The notes below the pieces were generated by a model. That model did not search any database. It was not told the DNA's origin and was given only the letters and a program-made list of their open reading frames with translations. A program made the position numbers and the translations under genes. This document shows, one piece after another, positions 8,580-17,266 of a stretch of DNA of 64,000 nt. Origin of the DNA: G963677325 sp963810555 (GTDB lineage Bacteria > Bacteroidota > Bacteroidia > Bacteroidales > Prolixibacteraceae); the NCBI GenBank assembly GCA_963810555.1, contig CAWENX010000009.1, positions 62,001-126,000 on the forward strand, in the 5' to 3' direction. Numbering within the stretch: the first letter of the stretch is position 1; every line of letters starts with the position of its first letter.

Positions 8580-9365
8580 ATGACAACAAAAGATAAATTA
8601 AAGATTACATTAGCACAGGTTGATCTCTTTTGGGAAGATCCGGGCCGCAATATTGAACATCTGACCGGATTAATTGAAGGATTAAATGAATCAGGTGATA
8701 TTATTATCCTTCCCGAAACTTTTGCAACAGGATTTTCGATGAAAGCAAAACAACTTGCTGAAACTATGGACGGACCGGGTGTCAACTGGATGAGGCGGAC
8801 TGCACAAAATACCGGTTCAGCTATTTGTGGCAGCCTTATTATTAAAGAAAACAACAACTATTATAACCGTTTTATTTTTATAACTCCCGGGGGGGATTTA
8901 TTTCACTATGATAAAAGGCATCTCTTTTCAATGGGCGGTGAAAAAAAATCATTCAATTCAGGCTCTCAACGTAAGATAATCAATTATCTCGGCTGGAGGA
9001 TAGGTCTTTATATTTGTTACGATTTAAGATTCCCTGTTTGGTCCCGCAACCGGAATGATACTGATCTGATGTTATTCACAGCCAACTGGCCTGAATCCAG
9101 AAATATTGCATGGAAAACTCTTCTCAGGGCAAGAGCCATCGAAAACCAGGCTTATGTGGCAGGAGTCAATCGGATTGGAAATGACGGAAACGGGATAAAC
9201 TATATAGGGGAAAGCGCTCTTATCGATCCTGTCGGAAATTATATTCTTAGTTCCGAAGCGCCGGTTGAAAATTTGTTTACCGGAGAAATTGCTCTCAATG
9301 AATTGGCGGATTTAAGAAAGAAGTTTTCCGTAGCTGATGATGCCGATAAATTTGAATTTCAATAA
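8580..9365 (+). CDS. Carbon-nitrogen hydrolase, omega-amidase (YafV/Nit2-like)
   Basis: The 261-residue protein has the nitrilase-superfamily Glu-Lys-Cys triad: Glu in ILPETFATGF, Lys in YDKRHLFSMGGE and Cys in GLYICYDLRFP. The flanking residues match the bacterial omega-amidase group, which hydrolyses 2-oxoglutaramate or 2-oxosuccinamate left by glutamine or asparagine transaminases. It is cytosolic. It follows the acyltransferase gene closely, with no shared pathway evident. Its stop codon abuts the end of the convergent nitroreductase gene with no space between. Confidence 0.88.
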   Translation: MTTKDKLKITLAQVDLFWEDPGRNIEHLTGLIEGLNESGDIIILPETFATGFSMKAKQLAETMDGPGVNWMRRTAQNTGSAICGSLIIKENNNYYNRFIFITPGGDLFHYDKRHLFSMGGEKKSFNSGSQRKIINYLGWRIGLYICYDLRFPVWSRNRNDTDLMLFTANWPESRNIAWKTLLRARAIENQAYVAGVNRIGNDGNGINYIGESALIDPVGNYILSSEAPVENLFTGEIALNELADLRKKFSVADDADKFEFQ

Positions 9366-9887
9366 TCATTGATCCAGTTTCTCCCAATGAACTACCTGTT
9401 CAATCGGTTTACGTTTTTTCTCTGATTTTAATTCACCCTGCGGATAACCAACTGACACAAAGGCAATCGGTTCAAGATGTTCAGGCAGATTGAATATCTC
9501 ATAACATTTCTCAAGATCAAAATTACATATCCAGCAGGTTCCAAGAGATTGTTCTGTTGCCGCAAGCATCAAATGATCGATTGCGATGGCTACATCGACA
9601 TCCGTATAATCCTTTCCGTCTGATTTCCTGTGCCAGCCGAACTTATGATCGCCAAGCGCCATAATAATCACCGGTGCTGAACTGATCCATTCGCGGGGAT
9701 ATATTTCCCTTATCTGTTTCAATTTCTCGGGCTCGGTAATCACGACAAAATGCCAGGGCTGAAAATTGACTGCCGATGGAGCCAGCCGGGCAGCTTCGAG
9801 TATGTAGTTCAGCTTCTCTTTTTCAACAGGCCTGTTTTCGTACTTGCGGACAGAATATCTTTTTGCGGCCAATTCGTTAAAATTCAT
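9366..9887 (-). CDS. Nitroreductase family protein (FMN-dependent)
   Basis: The 173-residue protein has the nitroreductase fold marks: KRYSVRKYENRPV at the N terminus, LAPSAVNFQPWHFVV (FMN phosphate and ring contacts) and SLGTCWICNF near the C-terminal half, followed by VGYPQGE. Members are homodimeric flavin NAD(P)H oxidoreductases; the natural substrate is usually unknown. The length is typical of the short Bacteroidota/Clostridia group. The gene is convergent with the omega-amidase and directly adjoins it. Confidence 0.88.
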   Translation of the reverse strand: MNFNELAAKRYSVRKYENRPVEKEKLNYILEAARLAPSAVNFQPWHFVVITEPEKLKQIREIYPREWISSAPVIIMALGDHKFGWHRKSDGKDYTDVDVAIAIDHLMLAATEQSLGTCWICNFDLEKCYEIFNLPEHLEPIAFVSVGYPQGELKSEKKRKPIEQVVHWEKLDQ

Positions 9888-10025
9888 ACTTTAAATTTTA
9901 CTTCAACACTTCAGACAAATTTACAAAGATTGCGCTACAATAAATAAAATTTCTGTTAAAAGTCCGACAATTTAAGCCGAACGTCAATAAATCAGGGAAT
10001 TTTAATGGAAATTAAAACATACTTC

Positions 10026-10033
10026 TATCTTTG
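10026..10033 (+). promoter_or_regulatory. Promoter -7 box of the deacetylase-like pair
   Basis: TATCTTTG matches TAnnTTTG 31 bases before the ATG at 10064. It covers the TTG at 10031, ruling that out as a start. The -33 box is not clear. Confidence 0.6.
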
Positions 10034-10063
10034 CAATCAATAAATCATTTAATAGCATTGACC

Positions 10064-11122
10064 ATGAAGAGATTTTTGCTGAAAGCTCTCACTGCATTGA
10101 TACCTTTGCTTGTATTAAGCAATGGTATTCAGATCGTATCGGCTCAGAATCATACCCCCAAAAAACAGTATGTTGTCTTCAAATTCGATGATCTGAACAA
10201 TCAGAACTGGAAAACCTGGAAAACAGTAACCGATATCATTATTAAAAAGGATGTCACTGCTGATCTTGGCATATTTGCCAAATCACTTACCGAAGGAGAT
10301 GAGGAATACAATAAATATGTACAGAGCATTGTAAACGATCCAAAGCATTTTGAGATATGGCTTCACGGTTATACCGGCGATGCCGACGAATTCCTTTATG
10401 CAGATTACAACACGCAATTGGATCATATAGTGAAATCAAGGATTGTGATGCTTAATAAATTCGATTATATCCTCAGGGACTTCCAGGATCATTACAACGG
10501 GGGAAATCAGACAACAGTCAAAATTATCAATGAAGAACCCTTCATTAAAGGATGGGTGTATTATCAGAACAGTATTTTTAAGAATGTACATGGAATTAAA
10601 CCTGAAAAGCAGGTTATGCCGATCCTGAACGTTTATATGGAACCTAAAGTCGGAACGGTATCTTTTAACAAATATAAATCAGACTGGGCCAAATTCGATG
10701 CCGACACACTCGCCTATGTTGTATTGCAGGGTCATGCATGGGGATACCGCACTGATTCACTGAGAAATGAGTTCTCAAGGATCGTGGATGACCTGAAATC
10801 AAAAGGAGTGACTTTTACCCATTTCCGCGCTTATGACCGGATGATAAAAGGGCATTCAACCGATCATACTCCTCCTTCTGTTCCTGCTGGTCTTCGTGCT
10901 GAAAAAACGGATGATTCTCATGTAAGACTCTCATGGAAAGCTTCTTCAGATAAAGAAAGCGGTGTGGATTGCTATAAAATTTACCGTGACGGAATGTGTA
11001 TTAACCTTTCCGCTTCGCCCACCTATACCGATGAAATCGGCGGTTCTCATCAATACCAGGTCAGAGCTGTGAATAACAATGATCTGATTTCAGATAAATC
11101 AAAAATCGTATCAGTGAAATAA
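10064..11122 (+). CDS. Secreted polysaccharide deacetylase-like protein with C-terminal FN3 domain (copy 1)
   Basis: ATG 10064 starts a signal peptide (MKRFLLKALTALIPLLVLSN... ending near VSAQ). Residues about 35-260 resemble the NodB/DUF2334-like beta-alpha barrel: a first strand ending FKFDDLNN (Asp-Asp pair), then IWLHGYTGDADEF, and VVLQGHAWGYR late in the barrel. Residues about 275-350 form a fibronectin type III domain (PPSVPAGLRA, YKIYRDG, YQVRAVNNND). The canonical second motif HSxxH of NodB is replaced by HGYTGD, so the chemistry may not be classical deacetylation. It and the next gene are tandem duplicates in one operon. The protein is likely periplasmic or surface-exposed. Confidence 0.7.
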   Translation: MKRFLLKALTALIPLLVLSNGIQIVSAQNHTPKKQYVVFKFDDLNNQNWKTWKTVTDIIIKKDVTADLGIFAKSLTEGDEEYNKYVQSIVNDPKHFEIWLHGYTGDADEFLYADYNTQLDHIVKSRIVMLNKFDYILRDFQDHYNGGNQTTVKIINEEPFIKGWVYYQNSIFKNVHGIKPEKQVMPILNVYMEPKVGTVSFNKYKSDWAKFDADTLAYVVLQGHAWGYRTDSLRNEFSRIVDDLKSKGVTFTHFRAYDRMIKGHSTDHTPPSVPAGLRAEKTDDSHVRLSWKASSDKESGVDCYKIYRDGMCINLSASPTYTDEIGGSHQYQVRAVNNNDLISDKSKIVSVK

Positions 11123-11138
11123 AATCTTAATAAATAGA

Positions 11139-12176
11139 ATGATAATGAGAAAAGTATACTTTTTATTAATTTGTCTTAGTCTTCTGTCTGCATCATCTTC
11201 CTACAGTCAGAAAGCCCAAAAAGAACCCTGGGTGGTTATAAAGTTTGATGACCTGAACAATAAAAACTGGGAAAACTGGAAACCCATAACTGATCTGATT
11301 ATAGCCAAAGATGTTACAGCCGACTGCGGGATTTTCGTCAATTCATTGAATTCGGGAGATAAGAAATACATGAAATATGTTAAAAGCCTGTTGGATGATC
11401 CGAAGCACTTCGGAATCTGGCTTCACGGCTATACAGGCGATGCCAAGGAATTTTTTGATACTGATTATGCCACACAGCTCGAACATTTCCGGCTTGCCAG
11501 AACAGTAATGCTTAATAAATTTGATTATATATTGCGGAATTTCGGCCCTCATTATTACGGAGGTAATGAGAATACAATTAAAATTATAAATGAAGATCCT
11601 TTTATAAAAGGGTGGATATTTCAACAGCCTAAAATAAATGGTGTAACCACTCTTCCGGATAAGCAGGTAATGCCGCAGCGCAAAGTTAACATGGAGCCTG
11701 CAACTGCTGTAGTGCAATTTAATACCTTTATAAGAGGATGGAACAGGGTACATGCCGATACACTTCGTTTTGTCGTATTGCAGGGACATCCGTGGGGCTA
11801 CAGGACTGATTCACTGAAAAATGAATTTCTCAGGGTAATAGACGATCTTAAAGCTAAAGGAGTAACATTCACCCATTTCAGGGACTATGATAAAATGGTC
11901 AAAGGATATTCTGAGGACCATACTCCGCCGTCTGTTCCAACTGGGCTTAAAGCAGTCAGGGAGGGCGATAAAGGGAAATTATCCTGGAATCCCTCCGAAG
12001 ATAATGAATCAGGAGTAGATTGTTATAAAATATACCGTGACGGAGTTTGTATTGATTTATCTGCTTCAGCTTCTTATGAGGATGCTGTAAATGGCAGGCA
12101 TAAGTACCAGGTTCGTGCGGTAAATAATAATGATCTGGATTCAGGAAAATCGGCGGCAGTGACATTAACAAAATGA
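11139..12176 (+). CDS. Secreted polysaccharide deacetylase-like protein with FN3 domain (copy 2)
   Basis: This is a paralogue of the gene 16 bases upstream with the same layout: signal peptide (MRKVYFLLICLSLLSASSS), barrel with IKFDDLNN, IWLHGYTGDAKEF, GHPWGYR, then FN3 (PPSVPTGLKA, YKIYRDGVC, YQVRAVNNND). The key residues are shared between copies, while signal peptides and loops differ, so the duplication is not recent. Start codon at 11139 or the internal ATG at 11145; both precede the same signal peptide. Probable cotranscription from the promoter at 10026. No carbohydrate-uptake genes adjoin it. Confidence 0.7.
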   Translation: MIMRKVYFLLICLSLLSASSSYSQKAQKEPWVVIKFDDLNNKNWENWKPITDLIIAKDVTADCGIFVNSLNSGDKKYMKYVKSLLDDPKHFGIWLHGYTGDAKEFFDTDYATQLEHFRLARTVMLNKFDYILRNFGPHYYGGNENTIKIINEDPFIKGWIFQQPKINGVTTLPDKQVMPQRKVNMEPATAVVQFNTFIRGWNRVHADTLRFVVLQGHPWGYRTDSLKNEFLRVIDDLKAKGVTFTHFRDYDKMVKGYSEDHTPPSVPTGLKAVREGDKGKLSWNPSEDNESGVDCYKIYRDGVCIDLSASASYEDAVNGRHKYQVRAVNNNDLDSGKSAAVTLTK

Positions 12177-12290
12177 TCAATACTCATTTTTGGCTCAAGG
12201 GAGGCTGAATCCGATTTCCAAAGGGAAACCCTCCATTTAACTGGCTTCCCGGGAATAATTCAAAATTTTACATTATATTAACATTTATTG

Positions 12291-12322
12291 TTTGGAATAA
12301 ATGTATTATGATCGTAACTTTG
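12291..12322 (+). promoter_or_regulatory. Near-consensus Bacteroidota promoter before small-RNA-like unit B
   Basis: TTTG (12291-12294), a 20-base spacer and TAACTTTG (12315-12322) match the -33/-7 pattern fully. It is the best promoter in the window, yet no protein gene follows. Confidence 0.75.
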
Positions 12323-12328
12323 TAATAG

Positions 12329-12408
12329 TTTTTTTTCATAGGTTTAGTTAGGTTAGTTAGGTTGTTTTAGTAAAAGGATGGATTCGCCCGAATCTGTCCT
12401 TTTCAATT
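12329..12408 (+). ncRNA. Small-RNA-like unit, copy B
   Basis: Downstream of the strong promoter come TTTTTTCATAGG, a TTAGG-rich linker (12341-12364) and a hairpin (12372-12403; AAAAGGA and GATTCG arms) followed by a weak T tail. The parts and order match unit A at 3270-3353 while the hairpin sequence differs. Predicted length is about 80 bases. No ORF of note lies inside. A small regulatory RNA or leader is the simplest reading; I cannot name an Rfam family. Confidence 0.55.
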
Positions 12409-12490
12409 TTATATACCCTGTTACTTCATTTTTTCTTTAAATCCAAAGCCAGATCAGGCATACAATTTATCCCTGATTTCCTTATACTTT

Positions 12491-12590
12491 CTCCGGTGTT
12501 TATTCGTAGATTATTCGTAGTTTATTCGTAGATCATTCGTATAATATACGAATAAAGTATGAATAAACTACAAATAATCTACGAATAATC
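12491..12590. repeat. ~100 bp palindromic repeat, copy 1 of 3
   Basis: CTCCGGTGTT leads into four imperfect TTATTCGTAGA units and then their inverted complement, making a near-perfect hairpin with about 45-base arms and a short AT loop near 12541-12546. The sister copies are at 33271 and 48181. It lies between unit B and the sensor kinase gene, in a 515-base gap (12177-12692) with no protein gene. Confidence 0.9.
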
Positions 12591-12692
12591 ATTGGGGAAG
12601 GTACGGCTCTGAAGATATCTCTGTACAGATGAGAAATCAGAAAGAGAGAAAGTAATATCTCTTTCGGTCTGATGAGGATTTGGGATTTAACC

Positions 12693-15239
12693 TTAGATTA
12701 ATTTGGTTGAGACAGGATCGAGCTTTTTGCTCACTTTCACCACCGTTCTGCCATTAACCTGCTGAAAATGAAGAGATCCTTTTATAAGGTTTACCCTATT
12801 AAATATGTTATGGAGTCCGATTCCTGATTGTTTTTTCAATAGTTCCTGAGGATTGTATCCTTTCCCGTTATCAAAATAAACCAATTCCAATGAGTTATTG
12901 GCAGAATGCAGATCGATATGGATTAAATCAGCATCTGAGTGTTTGAGACTATTGTTGATCAATTCGCTTATAATCCTGTAATAGTGAAGCTCAACAGGCT
13001 GCGGGAAACGAATCTTTTCAAGATCAGAACTGAATTCAAGGGCAATCCCGTTTTGCATCAGAAGACGCCTGGTCAATTCACGTACAGCCGCTTCAAGCCC
13101 GAGGTTTTCCAATATGTTAGGGGCAATATTCTGACTAAGGGTCCTGATTTTCTCAACTATCAGACCCATTAATTCATTGCTGATTGCGACATTTTCTCCC
13201 AACTCCGGAGAATTAATCAGATTCTCCATTAATCCCAGTCTTAATTTCACTGCGGATAACAAGGGACCGAGATCATCGTGCAAATCAGAAGCAAAACGCC
13301 TTCTTTCGTTTTCTTCGGTTTCGATAATCTTTTTCAAAATGTACTGTTCAACATTTTTATTTTCGGTAATATCCGTAAGAATGTACATGACAGCATCTTT
13401 GCCTTTATACAGGATTTTGCTTCCCCTGACTAAAAAATACCAGGTTACTCCTTTGAGATTTTGCACCTGAATTTCAACTGAATGATTGTTTAAGACAGCT
13501 TCGGACATCATATGTGCAAGACCTTTTTTATCTTGCAGGTCATCCGTAGTTGTCCTAAATATTTTATCAATTTCCTTTCCGATTAATTTACTGACAGGCA
13601 TTGAACTGAATTCAGAAGCCGCTTCATTGGCAAATTCAATTTTATTGTCAATACTAATGAGAATAATATTCAATGAGTTGTCGACCAAGGCCTTATAAAG
13701 GGCCTCACTTTCTATCAATGCCTTCTCTATTTGATTTCGTTCCGTTATGTCATGAATAATGGAGAATAACAACGTTTCATTGTTTATTTCGATAGGTGAA
13801 GTATAAACTTCCACTGTCCTGATCTCACCTGACCTTAACTGATGAGGCGCGACGAAATAGTTATTTTTTTTGTTCACAGCTTGATTTAAGGCTTTAACTA
13901 TCTCATCTTTGGCATCTATATTAAGATCATGAATTTTAACGTGTTTTGAGGTATTAAAAGAATAACCGTAAAACTCTTCTGCAGATTTATTGGCTTCAAC
14001 AATGATACCGGTATCTGGTTTCACAAGCCACATAATTGCCTCATGATCAGAGAACATATTGTGAAAGCGAGCTTCTGACTTTGCAAGTTCTTCAGTGCGT
14101 TCCTGCACTCTGACTTCCAGTTGATCCTTTGACTCCATGAGCGCCTGCTCCAACCTGATTCTTGTAGCAAGTTCTTCTTCCAAAAGGGCATTTGTACTGG
14201 CAAGGTCTTTTGTACGTTCCAAAACCCTCTGTTCCAATTTCTTATTAAGCAAACGGTAGCGCTGCTCGCTGAGCACCAGTTCATTTTCAATAGTTCTTCT
14301 GTGTATGCTTAAGGAAGCCTGATTGGCCATTACTTCAAGCAGATTGATCTCATCAGGTTCAATAGTTCTTTTTGAAAAAATGAAAATTCCGCCGTATTGC
14401 TTGTTTTCCCTTGAAAATTGAAGTAACAAGATTTTTTGTATATCAAGCAATTCCTGAATCTTATCATTTATCTCCTTACTGTAAACGTCATTTAATAATT
14501 CATTGATTCCGCCATTTATTTCGATAAAGTTTTTATCCTTATTCATTACCAGTAAATCGCTGATCCGTTGAATTATCATTGAATTAGCCTGATTAAAATC
14601 AATACCAGGTATTTCACCTGCCTGACTGATATAAGAATCTATTCCTTCATAAAAAGAAGAATAAGGATTTTGATCGTCAAGATATTCCACCCAAAAAACA
14701 TTTTGCTCGTCCAGCAGAGATTTTATATTGTCGCAGCAAATCCGGTAAATCGAAGAAATATCTTCCGATTCGTTAATTGAGGCAGTAGTCGAAGAGAGAA
14801 TCGAGAATTGCCGGGCGATTTTCTTTTGATAATCCTGTATTTTCTTACGTTCAATGCTGTACCTAATTGATTTTGCAATCTTTTCTGCATCCAGGGTATT
14901 TTTAACCATATAGTCCTGGGCCCCTTCCTTTAAAGCAAGCAAGGCTGTTTCTTCATCATCCAGACCCGTCATAACAATCACAGGAGCTTTGATGTCTGCT
15001 AAAGGAAATTTCTTTATGGTATCCAGTCCTTTGCTTTCAGGGAGCCCCAGATCAAGAAGAATTACATCGAAATTATTTTCCCTGATTTTTTTCAAAGCAT
15101 CCTTCAGTGTGGACGAATGGGTCAAATCATGAAAAATACCTGAATCCTTCAAATGTTCTTTTAATATGATGACATCCCCCGGATTATCCTCAACGAGAAG
15201 TACATTGATAGCAAGTTGTATATCCTGAATTGTATTCAT
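12693..15239 (-). CDS. Hybrid sensor histidine kinase: receiver - GAF-like - coiled coil - two PAS - HisKA_3 - HATPase
   Basis: The 848-residue protein begins with a full response-regulator receiver domain (residues 12-125; acidic pair E17/D18, phosphoacceptor D63, T91, K113). A GAF-like sensor region follows (about 150-325), then a coiled coil (about 325-390) and two PAS domains (about 390-510 and 515-635). The kinase core is of the NarX/DesK class, with phosphorylated His654 in LHDDLGPLLS, and the ATPase domain includes FDNGKGYNP. There is no membrane segment, so it is probably a cytosolic node that receives phosphate at its N terminus and passes it to a NarL-type regulator not found nearby. 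It is transcribed alone. Confidence 0.88.
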   Translation of the reverse strand: MNTIQDIQLAINVLLVEDNPGDVIILKEHLKDSGIFHDLTHSSTLKDALKKIRENNFDVILLDLGLPESKGLDTIKKFPLADIKAPVIVMTGLDDEETALLALKEGAQDYMVKNTLDAEKIAKSIRYSIERKKIQDYQKKIARQFSILSSTTASINESEDISSIYRICCDNIKSLLDEQNVFWVEYLDDQNPYSSFYEGIDSYISQAGEIPGIDFNQANSMIIQRISDLLVMNKDKNFIEINGGINELLNDVYSKEINDKIQELLDIQKILLLQFSRENKQYGGIFIFSKRTIEPDEINLLEVMANQASLSIHRRTIENELVLSEQRYRLLNKKLEQRVLERTKDLASTNALLEEELATRIRLEQALMESKDQLEVRVQERTEELAKSEARFHNMFSDHEAIMWLVKPDTGIIVEANKSAEEFYGYSFNTSKHVKIHDLNIDAKDEIVKALNQAVNKKNNYFVAPHQLRSGEIRTVEVYTSPIEINNETLLFSIIHDITERNQIEKALIESEALYKALVDNSLNIILISIDNKIEFANEAASEFSSMPVSKLIGKEIDKIFRTTTDDLQDKKGLAHMMSEAVLNNHSVEIQVQNLKGVTWYFLVRGSKILYKGKDAVMYILTDITENKNVEQYILKKIIETEENERRRFASDLHDDLGPLLSAVKLRLGLMENLINSPELGENVAISNELMGLIVEKIRTLSQNIAPNILENLGLEAAVRELTRRLLMQNGIALEFSSDLEKIRFPQPVELHYYRIISELINNSLKHSDADLIHIDLHSANNSLELVYFDNGKGYNPQELLKKQSGIGLHNIFNRVNLIKGSLHFQQVNGRTVVKVSKKLDPVSTKLI

Positions 15240-15537
15240 AGGGGCAAATAAATAAAAGTAAACATTAGAGTCAACGCATGCTTTGTCTGTACATAGATCA
15301 GATTCAATAACAAATATAACGTAAATAAGGATTGATGTAAAGATTATTTTTATTCAGGAAGGGAGACCGGAGAAGGGAGACCGGAGAAAGGGTGATTATT
15401 CTTTTCCTTTTTGAAACCTTTTTCTGTTGGCGATGTATAATACATTGACTAAAAACTATGTACGGGAATAAGTATTTCGTTTTCGAATTTAAGTTATTAT
15501 CATAAATAAGTCATTAATTTTATATCCCTGAATAAAA
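15240..15537. other. Intergenic gap with purine-rich microrepeat
   Basis: Between the divergent kinase and DedA genes. It holds GGGAGACCGGAGAA repeated twice at about 15360-15390, which is the same GGAGACCGGAGA microrepeat as at 19270-19372, and otherwise AT-rich DNA without an ORF. Confidence 0.6.
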
Positions 15538-16185
15538 ATGGATCAGTTAATTGAGATAATAATCAATACCGATAATGCGCTTCTGACAATTGTAGAAGAT
15601 AATATCAATGAAGCCTATGTCATTCTCTTTGCGATTATATTTTGCGAAGTCGGTTTATTGGTTTTTCCATTTCTGCCGGGAGACGGACTGCTTTTCTCAG
15701 CAGGCGTTATTGCTGCATCAACAGAGATGAAAGTGACTTATTTAATCGTTTTGCTTATTATTGCTGCAATCACGGGCAATCTTTTTAATTATTTCTTTGG
15801 AAGATATTTCGGAATAAAACTGGAAAGCAGTCATAACATTTTTATTCAAGGCTATTTTAAAAAGTACATTACCCCAACTCAGAAATTTTATCTTCAGCAT
15901 GGAGGAAAATCAATAATTCTGGCACGTTTTATTCCGGTCATCAGAACCTTTATCCCTTTTTTTGCCGGAGTTGCCGGTGTCCATTATAAAAGGTTTGCTT
16001 TTTTCACAGTGATCGGATCAGTGCTGTGGGTACCCTTTTTTACGCTGACCGGATTCTTTGTCGGTGAATTTGAATGGGTGAAGAATAATTTCGGGCTGAT
16101 TTTTCTTTTCTTAATCGTATTAACCCTTATTCCCCTGGTATTCGGCTTATTAAAGCAAGTAATTAACAGACAGATAAAGAATTAA
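15538..16185 (+). CDS. DedA-family membrane protein
   Basis: The 215-residue inner-membrane protein shows the DedA/VTT marks: FPFLPGDGLLFSAG near the first re-entrant helix, GNLFNYFFGRYFG, and the conserved ARFIPVIRTFIPFFAGVAG with its essential arginines. About five hydrophobic segments are visible and the C terminus is basic. DedA proteins are linked to proton-dependent lipid flipping, including undecaprenyl-phosphate or phosphatidylethanolamine recycling. The exact lipid cannot be assigned here. It stands alone, divergent from the hybrid kinase. Confidence 0.9.
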   Translation: MDQLIEIIINTDNALLTIVEDNINEAYVILFAIIFCEVGLLVFPFLPGDGLLFSAGVIAASTEMKVTYLIVLLIIAAITGNLFNYFFGRYFGIKLESSHNIFIQGYFKKYITPTQKFYLQHGGKSIILARFIPVIRTFIPFFAGVAGVHYKRFAFFTVIGSVLWVPFFTLTGFFVGEFEWVKNNFGLIFLFLIVLTLIPLVFGLLKQVINRQIKN

Positions 16186-16264
16186 AGAATAAGGCTGCGG
16201 GTTAAAGGACAAATTATTAATAAATTGAAAATTAATCCGACAGCTATCGGGACACATCAGCACA

Positions 16265-17170
16265 TCAGATTCCCGACCTGTTTACAATAACACCTTTACC
16301 CACCAGAATTCCAACCTGTTCAAGTAATTTTTTATTTCCTGTCAGGTCTATGTATTGCAACTTCCCCAAATTGAAAAGAGGCGAAAGATCAGCGACAGGA
16401 TTGTTGGAAAGATCAATACTTCGCAAACGTGTCAGACTGCCGAGAGCTCCGATATCATAAATCCGGTTATCTGCAAGATTCAAATCCTTTAAAGAAGTAA
16501 GTCCCCATAACGGAGACAGATCTGAAATCCGGTTACCTGATAAATCCAATGTTTCGGTATGAATACAGTATTCAATTCCGTCGAGATCATTTATCTGCGA
16601 TTCAGCCATTTCTATTTCATTCCTATTCTCAAACCAACAGGAAGGGAGTTCGATATGAGAATCCCCGTACATTCTTATTTTTATGGCATTGAAGAATGAA
16701 TAGCCGACTTTTGAAGATTTGGTTTTCCTTTTGTATTCTGATCTTCCGGGCGATACTGTAAAATAGGTAAAGCTTTCCTCATTGACATCCCATTTGAATT
16801 CAGGACAGTAATCAATATCTTCGAAGCATTCGATATTGTCAACTATTTCCTCGATATTCAGGATAAGCAATAAATGTTCAAGCCGGTGAAGAATTTCAGG
16901 GTCCCTGCTGGCAACATATTTCTCTAATTCATTATGATAATATTGAATTCTGTCCGGATGGTAGACCGATATAAGTTTTGAAAACCCCTGTTTGTTTGTT
17001 ACAGAATCCATCTGTTCGGATCCGTAAACAATTTCTGCAATTATTTGCAGTTTTTCATATTCTTTCTCCCGATACAGCCGGATCAGATTGTGTGCAATTT
17101 TATGCAGATTCGATTCCGAATAAGATTCTTTAAGCTTCCAATATAATTCATTTAAATTCTCATATGTCAT
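16265..17170 (-). CDS. Leucine-rich-repeat protein, SDS22/internalin-like repeats
   Basis: The 301-residue protein has a helical N-terminal half (residues about 1-150) without recognised domain and a C-terminal set of four to five 22-residue LRRs (LDLSGNRISDLSPL, LNLADNRIYDIGAL, IDLSNNPVADLSPL, IDLTGNKK). The repeat type is that of SDS22 and internalins, a protein-binding surface. There is no signal peptide, so it is probably cytosolic. The N-terminal half with many Tyr/Glu residues may be a STM4015-like or ankyrin-like helical domain, but I do not recognise it. Upstream is a TTCAATATTCAGTG microrepeat (17170-17216). Confidence 0.75.
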   Translation of the reverse strand: MTYENLNELYWKLKESYSESNLHKIAHNLIRLYREKEYEKLQIIAEIVYGSEQMDSVTNKQGFSKLISVYHPDRIQYYHNELEKYVASRDPEILHRLEHLLLILNIEEIVDNIECFEDIDYCPEFKWDVNEESFTYFTVSPGRSEYKRKTKSSKVGYSFFNAIKIRMYGDSHIELPSCWFENRNEIEMAESQINDLDGIEYCIHTETLDLSGNRISDLSPLWGLTSLKDLNLADNRIYDIGALGSLTRLRSIDLSNNPVADLSPLFNLGKLQYIDLTGNKKLLEQVGILVGKGVIVNRSGI

Positions 17171-17266
17171 AATGCAATATTCAATATTCAGTGTTCAATG
17201 TTCAATGGTCACTATTCAGTAAGTTGATCATTGTGCATTGATCCTTAAAAATTGACTGAAAGATAA

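Noticed and set aside
12491..12590. CRISPR-like array from the TTATTCGTAGA units
   Set aside because: Units are only 11 bases, contiguous and inverted, with no spacers or cas genes; it is one hairpin.
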